A DNA stretch of 64,000 bases, from the NCBI GenBank assembly GCA_015057635.1, contig SVEB01000041.1:117277-181276 (forward strand), in the 5' to 3' direction. Shown here one piece after another: positions 39,773 to 48,586 of the stretch. Made by a program: the position numbers and the translations under genes. This DNA comes from Lachnospiraceae bacterium (GTDB lineage Bacteria; Bacillota; Clostridia; Lachnospirales; Lachnospiraceae). Under the pieces are notes generated by a model. It saw only the letters and a list, made by a program, of their open reading frames with translations, did not search any database and was not told the DNA's origin. Positions within the stretch are counted from its first letter, which is position 1; each line of letters starts with the position of its first letter.

Positions 39773-40261
39773 ATGAGAATATTACTGACTGCATTGGATA
39801 AAGAGGATGATGCCTCAGAGATGATCGTTAAGCTTCTAAATCCCAATAAAGAGTGTAAGAAGCTTTATTTATCAAACAAAGATGAGATGAGTAGAGATCA
39901 GCTCTTTAAAGAGTTAGAGACTGGGGAATATGATAAGGTTATTTCTTTTGAACAGAAGAATACGATTGAGGATAAGATCTATATTGAGATTATGGCAGAG
40001 TCCAAGGGGCATAAGATTCAGACGAATTTTGACTACAAGAGCTTATGCCGGCATATCCGTGCAACCGGTTATTCCGCTACGATATCCATTAATGCGGGAG
40101 AAGGTTATGGAAATACACTGTATTATCAGGCATTATCGTTTCTTACTGATAAGAAAGCGAATACGGACATGATTTTTTTACATATTCCATCCTTAAATAA
40201 AATTACAGATTTTCGGAACTTTGCAAGGGCGATTGAACGGAGTCTGGATCGAATCCGATAG
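39773..40261 (+). CDS. Pyroglutamyl-peptidase-like protein lacking the catalytic Cys
   Basis: A 162-residue protein beginning MRILLTALDKEDD. The second half resembles pyroglutamyl peptidase I: ISINAGEGYGNTLYYQAL aligns with the family's SNSAGTYLCNHVMY block and MIFLHIPSLNK with the FIHVPYLP block. At the catalytic Cys position there is Gly (GEGYGN). The His (FLHIP) is kept. The catalytic Glu region (YKSLCRHI) also differs. If the alignment is right, this is a pseudoenzyme. It is co-transcribed with the sugar-phosphate transferase. The similarity is from memory of the motifs. Confidence 0.5.
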   Translation: MRILLTALDKEDDASEMIVKLLNPNKECKKLYLSNKDEMSRDQLFKELETGEYDKVISFEQKNTIEDKIYIEIMAESKGHKIQTNFDYKSLCRHIRATGYSATISINAGEGYGNTLYYQALSFLTDKKANTDMIFLHIPSLNKITDFRNFARAIERSLDRIR

Positions 40262-40275
40262 GTGAAAGGAAGGGC

Positions 40276-40303
40276 TTGACAAATCTTTTGGTTCCATTAT
40301 ACT
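40276..40303 (+). promoter_or_regulatory. Promoter of the patatin-like gene
   Basis: TTGACA (40276-40281), a 16-bp spacer and TATACT (40298-40303). Confidence 0.8.
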
Positions 40304-40340
40304 AAAACTCATAAATGGAAATAATGGAAAAGGTGATAGT

Positions 40341-41195
40341 ATGATAGATGCAGCTCTTGTACTGGAAGGTGGCTCTCTGCGGTGTCTTTTTACAGCAGGT
40401 GTGCTGGATGTTTTGATGGAACAGGGAATAGAATTGTCCTATGTAATTGGTGTGTCGGCCGGCTCATTAAGCGGGATCAACTATGTATCCAGGCAGATTG
40501 GCAGGACAGCAAGGATTAACATTAATTACGTGAATGATAAAAGATATCTTGGAATACGTTGTCTGTTAAAGGAGAGAAGTATTTTTAATTTTAATTTTCT
40601 GTTCGATGATATTGCAAGAGAATTGGATCCGTTTGACTTCGATGCTTTTTGCAAGTCCCCTCAGGAGTTTATTGCAGTGGCTACAAGCTGTGAAACCGGT
40701 GAAGCCAGATATTATGATAAGGAGAACTGCGCGGACATTATGATGGCGGCCAGAGCATCAAGCAGCATGCCTCTTTTATCAAAGAAGGTCAGGGTCAATC
40801 AGGAACTGTGTCTGGATGGAGGCGTTGCAATGCCAATCCCTTATCAGAAAGCATTAGATGACGGCTTCCAGAAGGTTGTACTGGTCCTTACAAGAGAGCA
40901 CGGGTACCGGAAGTCGGAGCAGGGAAAAGCAATGTTAAAGGCTTACGAGAGGGCATATCATGAATATCCGGAATTTGTTGAACGGCTGAAACACATGCCG
41001 GATCATTATAACCAGATGCAGGAGGAGATTGATGAGCTGGAGCGGCAGGGCAAAGTTTTTGTAATCCGGCCGGAACTTCCGGTTTTAGTATCCCGTGTAG
41101 AGAAGGATACGGACAAGCTTAAGGATCTTTATCAGATCGGACGTGATATTGCAACCAGAAGGCTTACGGAATTAAAGGCGTATCTGGATAGATAG
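40341..41195 (+). CDS. Patatin-like phospholipase
   Basis: A 284-residue hydrolase of the bacterial patatin family. The nucleophile elbow GVSAG has S39. The Asp of the catalytic dyad is D159 in LDGGV. The glycine-rich oxyanion loop is in LEGGSLRCLFTAGVLD. The C-terminal half has a long amphipathic region (ERLKHMPDHYNQMQEEIDEL). It is predicted cytoplasmic. The substrate is unknown; relatives act on lysophospholipids. It has its own promoter and a GGTGATAG-type site. Confidence 0.9.
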   Translation: MIDAALVLEGGSLRCLFTAGVLDVLMEQGIELSYVIGVSAGSLSGINYVSRQIGRTARININYVNDKRYLGIRCLLKERSIFNFNFLFDDIARELDPFDFDAFCKSPQEFIAVATSCETGEARYYDKENCADIMMAARASSSMPLLSKKVRVNQELCLDGGVAMPIPYQKALDDGFQKVVLVLTREHGYRKSEQGKAMLKAYERAYHEYPEFVERLKHMPDHYNQMQEEIDELERQGKVFVIRPELPVLVSRVEKDTDKLKDLYQIGRDIATRRLTELKAYLDR

Positions 41196-41319
41196 AGAAG
41201 GTTCTAGGACAAGGAAGATGAGAATATAATATATTTTCATCTTTCTGTCATAGAATCTTTTTTTTCGCATATCTTCTTATATAACGGTATTCTTATGCAC
41301 TTTATAAGGAGGGGATAGC

Positions 41320-42801
41320 ATGCGAAAGTATTATTTGGCAATCGATATTGGCAGATCCTCTGGCAGGCATCTGCTTGGAACCATCGAAGACAATGGAAAA
41401 ATCACAGTAAGTGAAATCTATTCCTTCAGCAGTCAGGTAAGCAGGAATGGAGAGTACCAGGCATGGGATCTAAAAGATCTTATGGGGGAAATCATAAAAG
41501 GAATGAAGGAGTGCAAACGAAAAAACAAAATACCGTATTCAGTTGGAATTACAGGAGAAGGTGATGGAATTGTTGTGCTGGATGAGAAAAACGAAGTACT
41601 GGCTGTCTCATTAGGAGCCGAAACAGAGAAGGTAGACGAATGGAAAAAGCTTGGTATCAATGAGTGGCAGTTTTATCAGGAGACAGGGCGTTTTTTAAAT
41701 AATCACCTCCCAGCAGTTCGTCTGATTAAGATGAAACAGGAGAAAAAGAAATTTGCCGAGGCCGCAAGTGTTCTTCTGCTTCCGGATTATCTTCATTTTT
41801 TATTAAGCGGAAAAAAGGTGATGGAGTATACCAATGCGCTGGAAGCAGGACTCATCAATCCAAAGACAGGCGGCTTATGCGAGGAGATTCTAAAGCAATA
41901 TGAAATCAGCACAGAACTATTTTCTAAGATTCACTATCCGGAGACCTGCATCGGGAAACTGTGTCAGGAAGTCCGGAATCAGGTAGGTTATGATACGAAG
42001 GTAATCCTTCCGTCAACCAATTCCCTATATTCTGCTCTGCTTGCCATACCAGCGAAGCGGGAGGAATTCATGTTTGTGCAGTCTGAGACATGGGCATGTC
42101 TTGGGTGTGCGGGTAAAAGCCTGCCGGATGAGAAAACACTGTATGAGGAAAGAGTTCAGCTTCTCAGCGGATATGATCCAAGAAGATATGTATATAAGCC
42201 AGTACCAGGTCTGTGGATGTTACAGTGTATCCGGATGGAATACGGAGATGTAAAAACAGGGCAAGAAGTGATTGATTTAGCAAGCAGGGAAAGAAATTTC
42301 CCTTCCTTAATCGATGTAGAAAAGCCGGTTTTTCGTTTTCCGCTTTATGTAGTGAAGTCCATTCGGGAAGAATGTGAACGGACGAAGCAGAAGGTGCCGC
42401 TGTCACTTGGAGAAGTAGCACAGGTCGCCATCGCCAGCATTATTCTGTCTTATCAGAAGGAAATAAAGGAGTTAGAGAGTCTGCTTCATGTCTCATTTGA
42501 ACGGATCTATCTAATGGGAGAGGGGGCGGATCAGGTATATTTAAATGATCAGATTGCTTCCGCCACAAATAAGGAAGTATGCTTTGGAATTCAATATATC
42601 AGCGCTCTTGGCAATATATTGGTTCAGATGTTATATGGCGGGGAGTTTTTGTCTTTAGAAAAAGCAAGACGATGTGTAAGACGTTCCTTTGAAATCAAAA
42701 GGGAAAAAGGAGAAATTGCAAGACAAAAGATGACAGAAGGAAAGAGAAAACAGGAAACAGGGCATAATAAAAAGAAGATACAGATAACAAAGAGGTTGTA
42801 A
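41320..42801 (+). CDS. FGGY-family carbohydrate kinase, rhamnulokinase-like
   Basis: A 493-residue FGGY-family sugar kinase closest in layout to rhamnulokinase: AIDIGRSSGRHLLGT at the N-terminus, GYDPRRYVYKPVPGLWMLQC in the middle and GEGADQVYLNDQIASATNKEV at the C-terminal ATPase half. Motifs that are usually WGVD (substrate Asp) and GTWS read ITGEGDGIVVLD and SETWACLG here, so substrate and activity are uncertain. The last ~30 residues are a basic extension. There is no rhamnose operon next to it. It is followed by ridA with a short gap. Confidence 0.72.
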   Translation: MRKYYLAIDIGRSSGRHLLGTIEDNGKITVSEIYSFSSQVSRNGEYQAWDLKDLMGEIIKGMKECKRKNKIPYSVGITGEGDGIVVLDEKNEVLAVSLGAETEKVDEWKKLGINEWQFYQETGRFLNNHLPAVRLIKMKQEKKKFAEAASVLLLPDYLHFLLSGKKVMEYTNALEAGLINPKTGGLCEEILKQYEISTELFSKIHYPETCIGKLCQEVRNQVGYDTKVILPSTNSLYSALLAIPAKREEFMFVQSETWACLGCAGKSLPDEKTLYEERVQLLSGYDPRRYVYKPVPGLWMLQCIRMEYGDVKTGQEVIDLASRERNFPSLIDVEKPVFRFPLYVVKSIREECERTKQKVPLSLGEVAQVAIASIILSYQKEIKELESLLHVSFERIYLMGEGADQVYLNDQIASATNKEVCFGIQYISALGNILVQMLYGGEFLSLEKARRCVRRSFEIKREKGEIARQKMTEGKRKQETGHNKKKIQITKRL

Positions 42802-42852
42802 ACCCTATTATCTAGTAGTATAATGAATTAAAAAATCTTAGGAGGAAATCGT

Positions 42853-43233
42853 ATGATGAAAGAAACAATTATTGCAAAGAATGCTCCAGCAGCGGTTGGC
42901 CCATATGTGCACGCAGTAAAAGCAGGAGAGATGGTATATACATCCGGACAGCTTGGATTAGATCCAGAAACAGGCGTATTAAAAGAAGGAATTGTAGAAC
43001 AGACAAAACAGTCTTTATTAAACCTTCAGGCAGTATTAGAAGCAGCGGGAAGCTCCATGGCAGACGTTGTTAAGACAACTGTATTTGTAGCAGATATGAA
43101 TGATTTCGCTACAGTAAATGAAATTTATGCAGGGTTCTTTACCGGGGAGACTCCTGCAAGATCCTGTGTTCAGGTAGCAAGACTTCCAAAAGACGGTTTA
43201 GTTGAAATCGAAGCAATTGCAGTAGTACGTTAA
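42853..43233 (+). CDS. RidA family reactive intermediate/imine deaminase
   Basis: A 126-residue RidA/YjgF protein of standard length: NAPAAVGPYVHAVKAGEMVYTSGQ at the start and the active-site block PARSCVQVARLPKDGLVEIEA with the conserved Arg. RidA hydrolyses reactive enamine/imine intermediates of PLP enzymes. It has an AGGAGG site and its own terminator downstream. Confidence 0.95.
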   Translation: MMKETIIAKNAPAAVGPYVHAVKAGEMVYTSGQLGLDPETGVLKEGIVEQTKQSLLNLQAVLEAAGSSMADVVKTTVFVADMNDFATVNEIYAGFFTGETPARSCVQVARLPKDGLVEIEAIAVVR

Positions 43234-43239
43234 TCTAAG

Positions 43240-43284
43240 ACTTCCATTCCGAACTCTTATGAGTATGGGATGGGAGTTTTTTTA
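43240..43284 (+). terminator. Intrinsic terminator after ridA-like gene
   Basis: ACTTCCATTCC pairs with GGGATGGGAGT around an inner AACTCTTATGAGT-type hairpin, followed by a T7 run. Confidence 0.8.
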
Positions 43285-43449
43285 TTGTCGTACAATAAAA
43301 ATAAGCCATCTGTTAGACAGGTGGCTCTCGGCAGTTTTCATTTCAGGCAAAGCAGAGCTCATTTAATATCCATATTTTTTATTGCTAAAATGGAAATTTA
43401 TATGATACAATTGTGTAAAATATGGAATTATGGAAAAAGGATGTTTTTT

Positions 43450-44580
43450 ATGAAGAAATTTGAGCTATTAAGAGAGGATAAGCTGAAGCGTAGGCTGATT
43501 CGTGAGAATATAAAACGTGTCCATATGACATCAGCTGTTTTTTCAGTTGTTCTTCCTATTATCATGATTCTGCATGCCATATATGAGCTTCCTTTGGAAA
43601 TACGGGCAGTGTATTATAGTTTTTTATTTTGTTTTGAACTGATATCAATTGCATTTTTCACCATTGCCAGCTATTCGGAACGGAAGAAGAAAAGATACAG
43701 AATTTCCATTCTTACCTACCGAAGCTACTGGCTGGTCATGATTTTGATGATGTCGGTGCTATCCTATATGCAGATGTATCAGTATCAGAACATGATACCA
43801 TATTGTCTGATGACGGGTATTTTGTCCCTTGTTCCGATGTTCTCTGGTATGGAATACATATGTTATATGACGCTGCAGTCCGGTATTATTGTGTTTTTCT
43901 ATACGATGTTAGATATGCAGCCATCTCATATTATCGGGATCACTTTTTTTAATGGGACGATGGTCGCGGCCTATAAGTATTTTTATGAATTGCAGCTTCG
44001 TACGATTATGATGAAAGGAAAACTTTTTTCTCTGAATAAGTCGGCAGAAGAGGATCCGCTTACAAAAGCGCTTAATAGACGGGGGCTTGATAAGAAGCTG
44101 AACACAATCATCCCGTATGCGATTCGAAATAAGACAGCAGTCGCGCTATTGATTGTTGATATTGATAACTTTAAGAAATATAATGATACATTTGGTCATC
44201 CGGAAGGCGATAAGTGCCTGAAAGCAGTGGCAGAAGCCATTATGAAGACCGCTGCAAGAGAAAATGATCTCACTGCCAGAATCGGCGGAGAGGAATTTCT
44301 GATCTTTGTAAATGGAGGAGAAAAAGAAGGACCGGTAAAGCTTGCAGAAATGATTCGAAAGAATGTGGAGGCGCTGCATCTGCAACACTATACACGGGAA
44401 AAGGGGCACTATGTGACAGTAAGCATAGGTGTAGCCTCTATGATTCCAAAGAATTTAAACTGTGTTAATGAGCTTTATCATGAAGCGGACAGTTCACTTT
44501 ATACAGCAAAGAAGAGTGGCCGTAATATTGTGGCATGGAAAGACCGGGTATATGAGGCGAAAGCAGTCGGGGCTGAATAA
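43450..44580 (+). CDS. Membrane diguanylate cyclase (GGDEF domain)
   Basis: A 376-residue protein with about five or six membrane segments (about residues 28-190) and a C-terminal GGDEF domain. The active-site motif is GGEEF (279-283) and an intact I-site RxxD (R270-E-N-D273) lies five residues before it, so product inhibition is expected. The DPLTKALNRRGLDKKL start and LIVDIDNFKKYNDTFGH segments are canonical. It probably makes cyclic di-GMP, with the HD-GYP protein at 13819 as a possible opposing enzyme. ATG 43450 has a GGAAAAAGG site 9 nt upstream; longer in-frame starts exist. No sensory domain other than the membrane region is visible. Confidence 0.9.
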   Translation: MKKFELLREDKLKRRLIRENIKRVHMTSAVFSVVLPIIMILHAIYELPLEIRAVYYSFLFCFELISIAFFTIASYSERKKKRYRISILTYRSYWLVMILMMSVLSYMQMYQYQNMIPYCLMTGILSLVPMFSGMEYICYMTLQSGIIVFFYTMLDMQPSHIIGITFFNGTMVAAYKYFYELQLRTIMMKGKLFSLNKSAEEDPLTKALNRRGLDKKLNTIIPYAIRNKTAVALLIVDIDNFKKYNDTFGHPEGDKCLKAVAEAIMKTAARENDLTARIGGEEFLIFVNGGEKEGPVKLAEMIRKNVEALHLQHYTREKGHYVTVSIGVASMIPKNLNCVNELYHEADSSLYTAKKSGRNIVAWKDRVYEAKAVGAE

Positions 44581-44633
44581 AAAATCCTGCGTCAGATTTC
44601 ATCTATAGGATGTTTCTGACGCAGGATTTTTTT
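44581..44633. terminator. Bidirectional terminator between convergent genes
   Basis: AAAATCCTGCGTCAGA pairs with TCTGACGCAGGATTTT, with T runs on both strands. It ends the cyclase gene and the minus-strand psp-like operon. Confidence 0.9.
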
Positions 44634-44676
44634 ATCTCAAGCGGGGATAAAAGATGCTGCCTTCTTTCCCGTTTGA

Positions 44677-45633
44677 TTAGATAAGCTTCTGTCCGCAGTT
44701 GGAACAGAAATTTGCACCGTTTGTTTTGTTGCCACAGTTTGGACAGAAGTTTGGAACTGCCTTATTGCCGGATGGAGTAGGATTAGGGGAAGACTCCATG
44801 TTCTGCATCATCTGGTTTGCCATCTTCATGCCCATCATCATGCCGGCCATATCAGAAGCAGCGCTTCCACCCTTGATTGTTCCATTTGCCATGCCATCTG
44901 TCATGCTGACCTGCTGATAACGGCCAAGATCGCCAATCATGCTGTGGCTTGCATTCTTTGTGATCATCTTCTGAATCTCTTCCGGATAAGTAAAGCTCAT
45001 GATGTTAAAGCCTGTAATGGTAAGGCCGGTATTAAACAGCTGCATATCTAAGTCGGTCTTAATACCATTTCCAATATCATAAGAATTAGCCTGAAGGTTA
45101 AACATATCTTTGCCTTCTTTGGAGATCCATTTCATTAAAAGCTGATCCAGAACAGAAGTAATACGAAGTTTTACATCCTCTACAAAATACGTCTTTTTTA
45201 CGCCTGCTATTTTATCAATCAGCTTTAGGTAGTCGTTTACCTTAAAGTTTACCGTACCATGAGCACGGATCGGAAGTCCACCAGGAAGACTAGGAGCCGG
45301 CACGTTGATCGCATTAGCAGTTCCCCAGCGTACGGTGAATTCCTTTGTGTTGATAAAGAGTACTTCAGCTCTGAGCCCACTGTTAAAGCCGAAACGGAAA
45401 CCCTTTAGGGTAGAAAGGAACGGAATGATCTGAGATTCAATATCATAGTCTCCTTCATCTTTAAAAATGCCTTCAATGCGTCCGTTATATAAGAAAATGG
45501 CATCCTGTCCTGGACGGATGATAAGACGGCTGCCTTTCTGGATTTCATCATTATTCCATTTGTAAAAAATCATATCTTCGCGGAACTCCTGCCATTCCAC
45601 TACATTTGAAAACTGCTTTGAAAATAAACCCAT
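44677..45633 (-). CDS. ydjI: SPFH-domain protein with C-terminal zinc ribbon (YdjI-like)
   Basis: A 318-residue protein matching B. subtilis YdjI in layout. The SPFH (virion-core-protein-like) domain starts FSNVVEWQEFREDMIFYKW, and a linker rich in Met and Gly leads to two CxxC pairs (FCPNCGNK and FCSNCGQK). In B. subtilis YdjI is the SPFH member of the PspA-YdjGHI system that responds to membrane stress. It is the last gene of the four-gene minus-strand operon. Confidence 0.88.
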   Translation of the reverse strand: MGLFSKQFSNVVEWQEFREDMIFYKWNNDEIQKGSRLIIRPGQDAIFLYNGRIEGIFKDEGDYDIESQIIPFLSTLKGFRFGFNSGLRAEVLFINTKEFTVRWGTANAINVPAPSLPGGLPIRAHGTVNFKVNDYLKLIDKIAGVKKTYFVEDVKLRITSVLDQLLMKWISKEGKDMFNLQANSYDIGNGIKTDLDMQLFNTGLTITGFNIMSFTYPEEIQKMITKNASHSMIGDLGRYQQVSMTDGMANGTIKGGSAASDMAGMMMGMKMANQMMQNMESSPNPTPSGNKAVPNFCPNCGNKTNGANFCSNCGQKLI

Positions 45634-45661
45634 AGTTCATTCACCTCTCCTATTTTATTGT

Positions 45662-46465
45662 TTAAAAACCTCTTCCGCCGCCGCTGTGAGAATGTCCACC
45701 GGAGCTTACACCGCCGCCGCCGGAACTTCTTCCTCCGGAACTGCCTCCGCCATTCGACTGTGGCTTTCTTACTTTTGACACGGATGTGCGGATATATATA
45801 TCCCGATGTGCAACGACTCCGGAATGACTTTCGTCCAGATACGTACGATTATTGGTTGTCATGGTGCCGCCGGACTGATAAGCCATAACCCCGACTGAAC
45901 AGGCACCGATGATAAGAGCAATGGCTGCTTGGAAGAAGATATTGTAATAAATCGGACGATGTCCGTATTCATAAGACGGACTTCCTAAATAAAATTTTAC
46001 GCCTTTCGCAAATTCTTTACAAGCTTTGTAATAATCGCCGGAAGAAAGGGAAGGGCTGACTGCATCTAAGATATATTCAATATTATCATCATTAATCAGC
46101 TGTTCATTCGATCCATATCCCTGAATTACGACGAAGCGCGTATTCATATCAATTAAAAGGATTGTTGCATCAGCCTTTAAACGTCCCGCATCATAATGAG
46201 CGTCGAAATAATCTTCCACATAGGTTTTGTCTTCGGAACGGGTGGCTGGGGTATTTGTTGTAACAATCACGATATCGCTTCCGCTTTCATTTGAATATTT
46301 CTCTAACAGACTCGAAATCTCTTCGGCTTCCTTTTCTGACAGAAGGCTGATGGTATCATCTAAATATACAGTGCCTGTGGATGCGCTAACCTTTCCGGGA
46401 AGGAATACGCATATCATACATGCAAAAACAAGCAACATGCTAAGGTAAGTACGTAGTCTTTTCAT
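45662..46465 (-). CDS. ydjH: TPM-domain membrane protein (YdjH-like)
   Basis: A 267-residue exported membrane protein. A signal peptide (to about residue 28) precedes a TPM domain (VYLDDTISLLSEKEAEEISSLL, then SGSDIVIVTTNT and LLIDMNTRFVVIQGYG). One membrane segment follows near residues 178-199. The last ~35 residues are a Gly/Ser-rich tail ending SGGGRGF, as in YgcG-type proteins. In B. subtilis YdjG and YdjH are reported to hold YdjI at the membrane. Its ATG overlaps the ydjG stop by one base. Confidence 0.85.
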   Translation of the reverse strand: MKRLRTYLSMLLVFACMICVFLPGKVSASTGTVYLDDTISLLSEKEAEEISSLLEKYSNESGSDIVIVTTNTPATRSEDKTYVEDYFDAHYDAGRLKADATILLIDMNTRFVVIQGYGSNEQLINDDNIEYILDAVSPSLSSGDYYKACKEFAKGVKFYLGSPSYEYGHRPIYYNIFFQAAIALIIGACSVGVMAYQSGGTMTTNNRTYLDESHSGVVAHRDIYIRTSVSKVRKPQSNGGGSSGGRSSGGGGVSSGGHSHSGGGRGF

Positions 46466-47598
46466 TATACAAGTCCACCTCCTAATAGAAATACAATCAG
46501 TTTAATGATGATAAAGGAGATTAACGAGATTCCTAAAAACCATTGTGCCATTCGGCTTTTGCTAAGAGGCGGCTTTCCGACGATCTTGCCGGTCTGCCCA
46601 TTCATAGCGAATATGTGCTCTGCATCCTTGTAGTCATAGCATACCATCCATACCGGAAGAAGGGTATAGAATGCTTTTCTTTGACCAATTGAGATATCTT
46701 TACGGTTTGTGATAACCGAAGAATAGCCATGTATGGTATTCATCAGATAACTGTCGACAAAACTTCCTGCTTTTTGTTTGACACGAGGAAACAGCTGCTT
46801 GTCATCATAGTTATATTTCTCGGATACATACCCGGACAGATATGGCATATTAAACTGCTTTAAATCGGAATACTGATAGGGTTCTAATTTATCCATCAGT
46901 CCATCCGGCATTTTCTCGGAAGCATCTACCGGTACTTTTAAGTAATTTAGGTCGACCTTGCGGTAGACATGATAGTAACTGGTTTCCGTATAGATGTATT
47001 CTCCACGTGAGTATGTGCGGACTCTGGTACAGGTTGCATCCACATCGCCCTTGCCGTTTAGATCGTAAAGCCAGAATGGGACATACATGCCGGTAATATT
47101 TTTGATACGATCAGCGGTCATAAAATCTTTTGGAGTCACGCGTCCATGGTGACACCATTTCACAAACTTTTCCTGGGCTTCTGCCTTGCTGATCTTAAAC
47201 GGAATGATCTTGGTAGGCGCCATTGTGCCGGAAAGGCGGTCGCCTAAGACAACACCGGCTCCGCAGAAACTGCAGGTAGTAGCGGTGGTATCTTTGTCTG
47301 TTAAAATGATAGCACCGCAGTTATTGCAATGATACTCTTTTACCTCATCGGAACCAAATGTGCGGTGGTAATCAGATTCTTCATTCTGGTAGTCAAAGCT
47401 TTTTTCAGCTTTAATCTCATCTGCATTGAATGGATTTACTTTCGGCTCGTCGTGGGAGGTTTCTCCTTCCGGAATATCCGGAGCTGGCATTTTGTCAATA
47501 TCCTCATAACGACCGCAGCTTTCACAATGCAGTTTTCCGGACTTGCTGTCGAATGCCATATCAGCCCCACAGTTAGGACATTTGTATTGGATTACCAT
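46465..47598 (-). CDS. ydjG: Zinc-ribbon membrane protein (YdjG-like)
   Basis: A 377-residue protein with two zinc ribbons (YKCPNCGAD...LHCESCGR near the start and YHCNNCGA...TTCSFCGA near residue 100). A large domain follows and a C-terminal membrane segment (about LGISLISFIIIKLIVFLLGGG, seen in parts) closes the protein. The layout matches B. subtilis YdjG. The start chosen (47598, MVIQYKCPNC) has an AGAGAGA-type site. A longer in-frame start lies upstream but would precede the ribbon without an obvious need. Confidence 0.82.
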   Translation of the reverse strand: MVIQYKCPNCGADMAFDSKSGKLHCESCGRYEDIDKMPAPDIPEGETSHDEPKVNPFNADEIKAEKSFDYQNEESDYHRTFGSDEVKEYHCNNCGAIILTDKDTTATTCSFCGAGVVLGDRLSGTMAPTKIIPFKISKAEAQEKFVKWCHHGRVTPKDFMTADRIKNITGMYVPFWLYDLNGKGDVDATCTRVRTYSRGEYIYTETSYYHVYRKVDLNYLKVPVDASEKMPDGLMDKLEPYQYSDLKQFNMPYLSGYVSEKYNYDDKQLFPRVKQKAGSFVDSYLMNTIHGYSSVITNRKDISIGQRKAFYTLLPVWMVCYDYKDAEHIFAMNGQTGKIVGKPPLSKSRMAQWFLGISLISFIIIKLIVFLLGGGLV

Positions 47599-47656
47599 AG
47601 TGCGTTCTCTCTTTCTTTGAAATGATGGAGAATTCTTATAAATTCTCTGACACATG

Positions 47657-47707
47657 AAAAAAGGCGATCGCAAATGGTTATTTGAAAACGATTGCGATGC
47701 CTTTTTG
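47657..47707 (-). terminator. Internal terminator between pspA and ydjG
   Basis: On the minus strand AAAAAGGC-ATCGCAAT pairs with its complement (one bulge) and runs into TTTTTT. It lies between pspA and ydjG, so pspA can be made in excess of ydjGHI. Confidence 0.65.
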
Positions 47708-47733
47708 CAATTCCTTAGGAATCACATCTTATG

Positions 47734-48414
47734 TTATTTGCCAAGGCTTGCTTTTAATCTGGCTAATTCATCATCAACTTCAGAAGGAGAGGCTGAACTG
47801 TATTTTTTGGTCAGATCGTCAATCTCGCTTGTTGGGCTGGAAAGATTCAACTGAGCCATCGCATTGGCTTCATCTAATTTCTTATTTGCCATTGCTTCGT
47901 ATTTATTGAAACTTGCCATAGAGTTGTTTGCACTGGCAACAGAAGAGCCCATCTTATTAATACGTTCCTGTGTTTTTGCAACAGCTAATTTGCCTTTGAT
48001 CATATCTTTACGGGACTCTAATTCATTGATATCACCAATTAGCTTGTCATGCATTGCTTTCATATTGGCAGCATTATTATGAGCTAAATCATATGCTTCC
48101 TGTAATCCGGTCTGCTTATTGGTTAGAGTGGCTTTGTGCTCTAAGAATTTCTTTGCATCTGCTTCATTATTCGCTTCTAAAGCTTTGATTGCAAACATCT
48201 GCATCTTGTTGACTTCCTCTGTGCATTCATCTAATGCACGTTTTGCACGAGCTTCTTCTGCCATGATAGCAGCGGTTTCAGCTTTTACCTTTCCTAAATC
48301 GGAATTCAGGTTTCTAAGGCACTGATCGATCATTTTTTCCGGATCTTCGGCTTTGTCAAGCAGTGAATTGATGTTTGCAGACATAATGTCTTTGAATCTT
48401 GTTAAGATACCCAT
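47734..48414 (-). CDS. pspA: PspA/IM30 family protein
   Basis: A 226-residue PspA homologue. It starts MGILTRFKDIMSANINSLLDKAEDPEKMIDQ and is predicted to be almost wholly coiled coil (about residues 25-185), with ALEANNEADAKKFLEHKATLTNKQTGLQ-like heptads. PspA binds stressed inner-leaflet membranes. A GGAGGGCG site lies before ATG 48414; an in-frame longer start would lack one. In B. subtilis this operon is under sigma W. I do not see a clear sigma-W-type promoter I could support here. Confidence 0.93.
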   Translation of the reverse strand: MGILTRFKDIMSANINSLLDKAEDPEKMIDQCLRNLNSDLGKVKAETAAIMAEEARAKRALDECTEEVNKMQMFAIKALEANNEADAKKFLEHKATLTNKQTGLQEAYDLAHNNAANMKAMHDKLIGDINELESRKDMIKGKLAVAKTQERINKMGSSVASANNSMASFNKYEAMANKKLDEANAMAQLNLSSPTSEIDDLTKKYSSASPSEVDDELARLKASLGK

Positions 48415-48586
48415 ATACTCGCCCTCCATTAATAGTGTTACATTTAATCGAAATGATACAATATAGTTTCCGATTATTTCTTGTTTATGCATTTAGTTTA
48501 GTATTTTTTATCCTTACCGTCAAGTTAAAATCCCCTTAAAAAGGAAGGCGCATTCTAAAAGTTTCGTTAAAAAATAAAGGACGGAC

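Noticed and set aside
47641..47733. Inverted repeat between pspA and ydjG as a new palindrome copy
   Set aside because: It lacks the TCTTTGA/ATCAGACA core and is an ordinary terminator hairpin.
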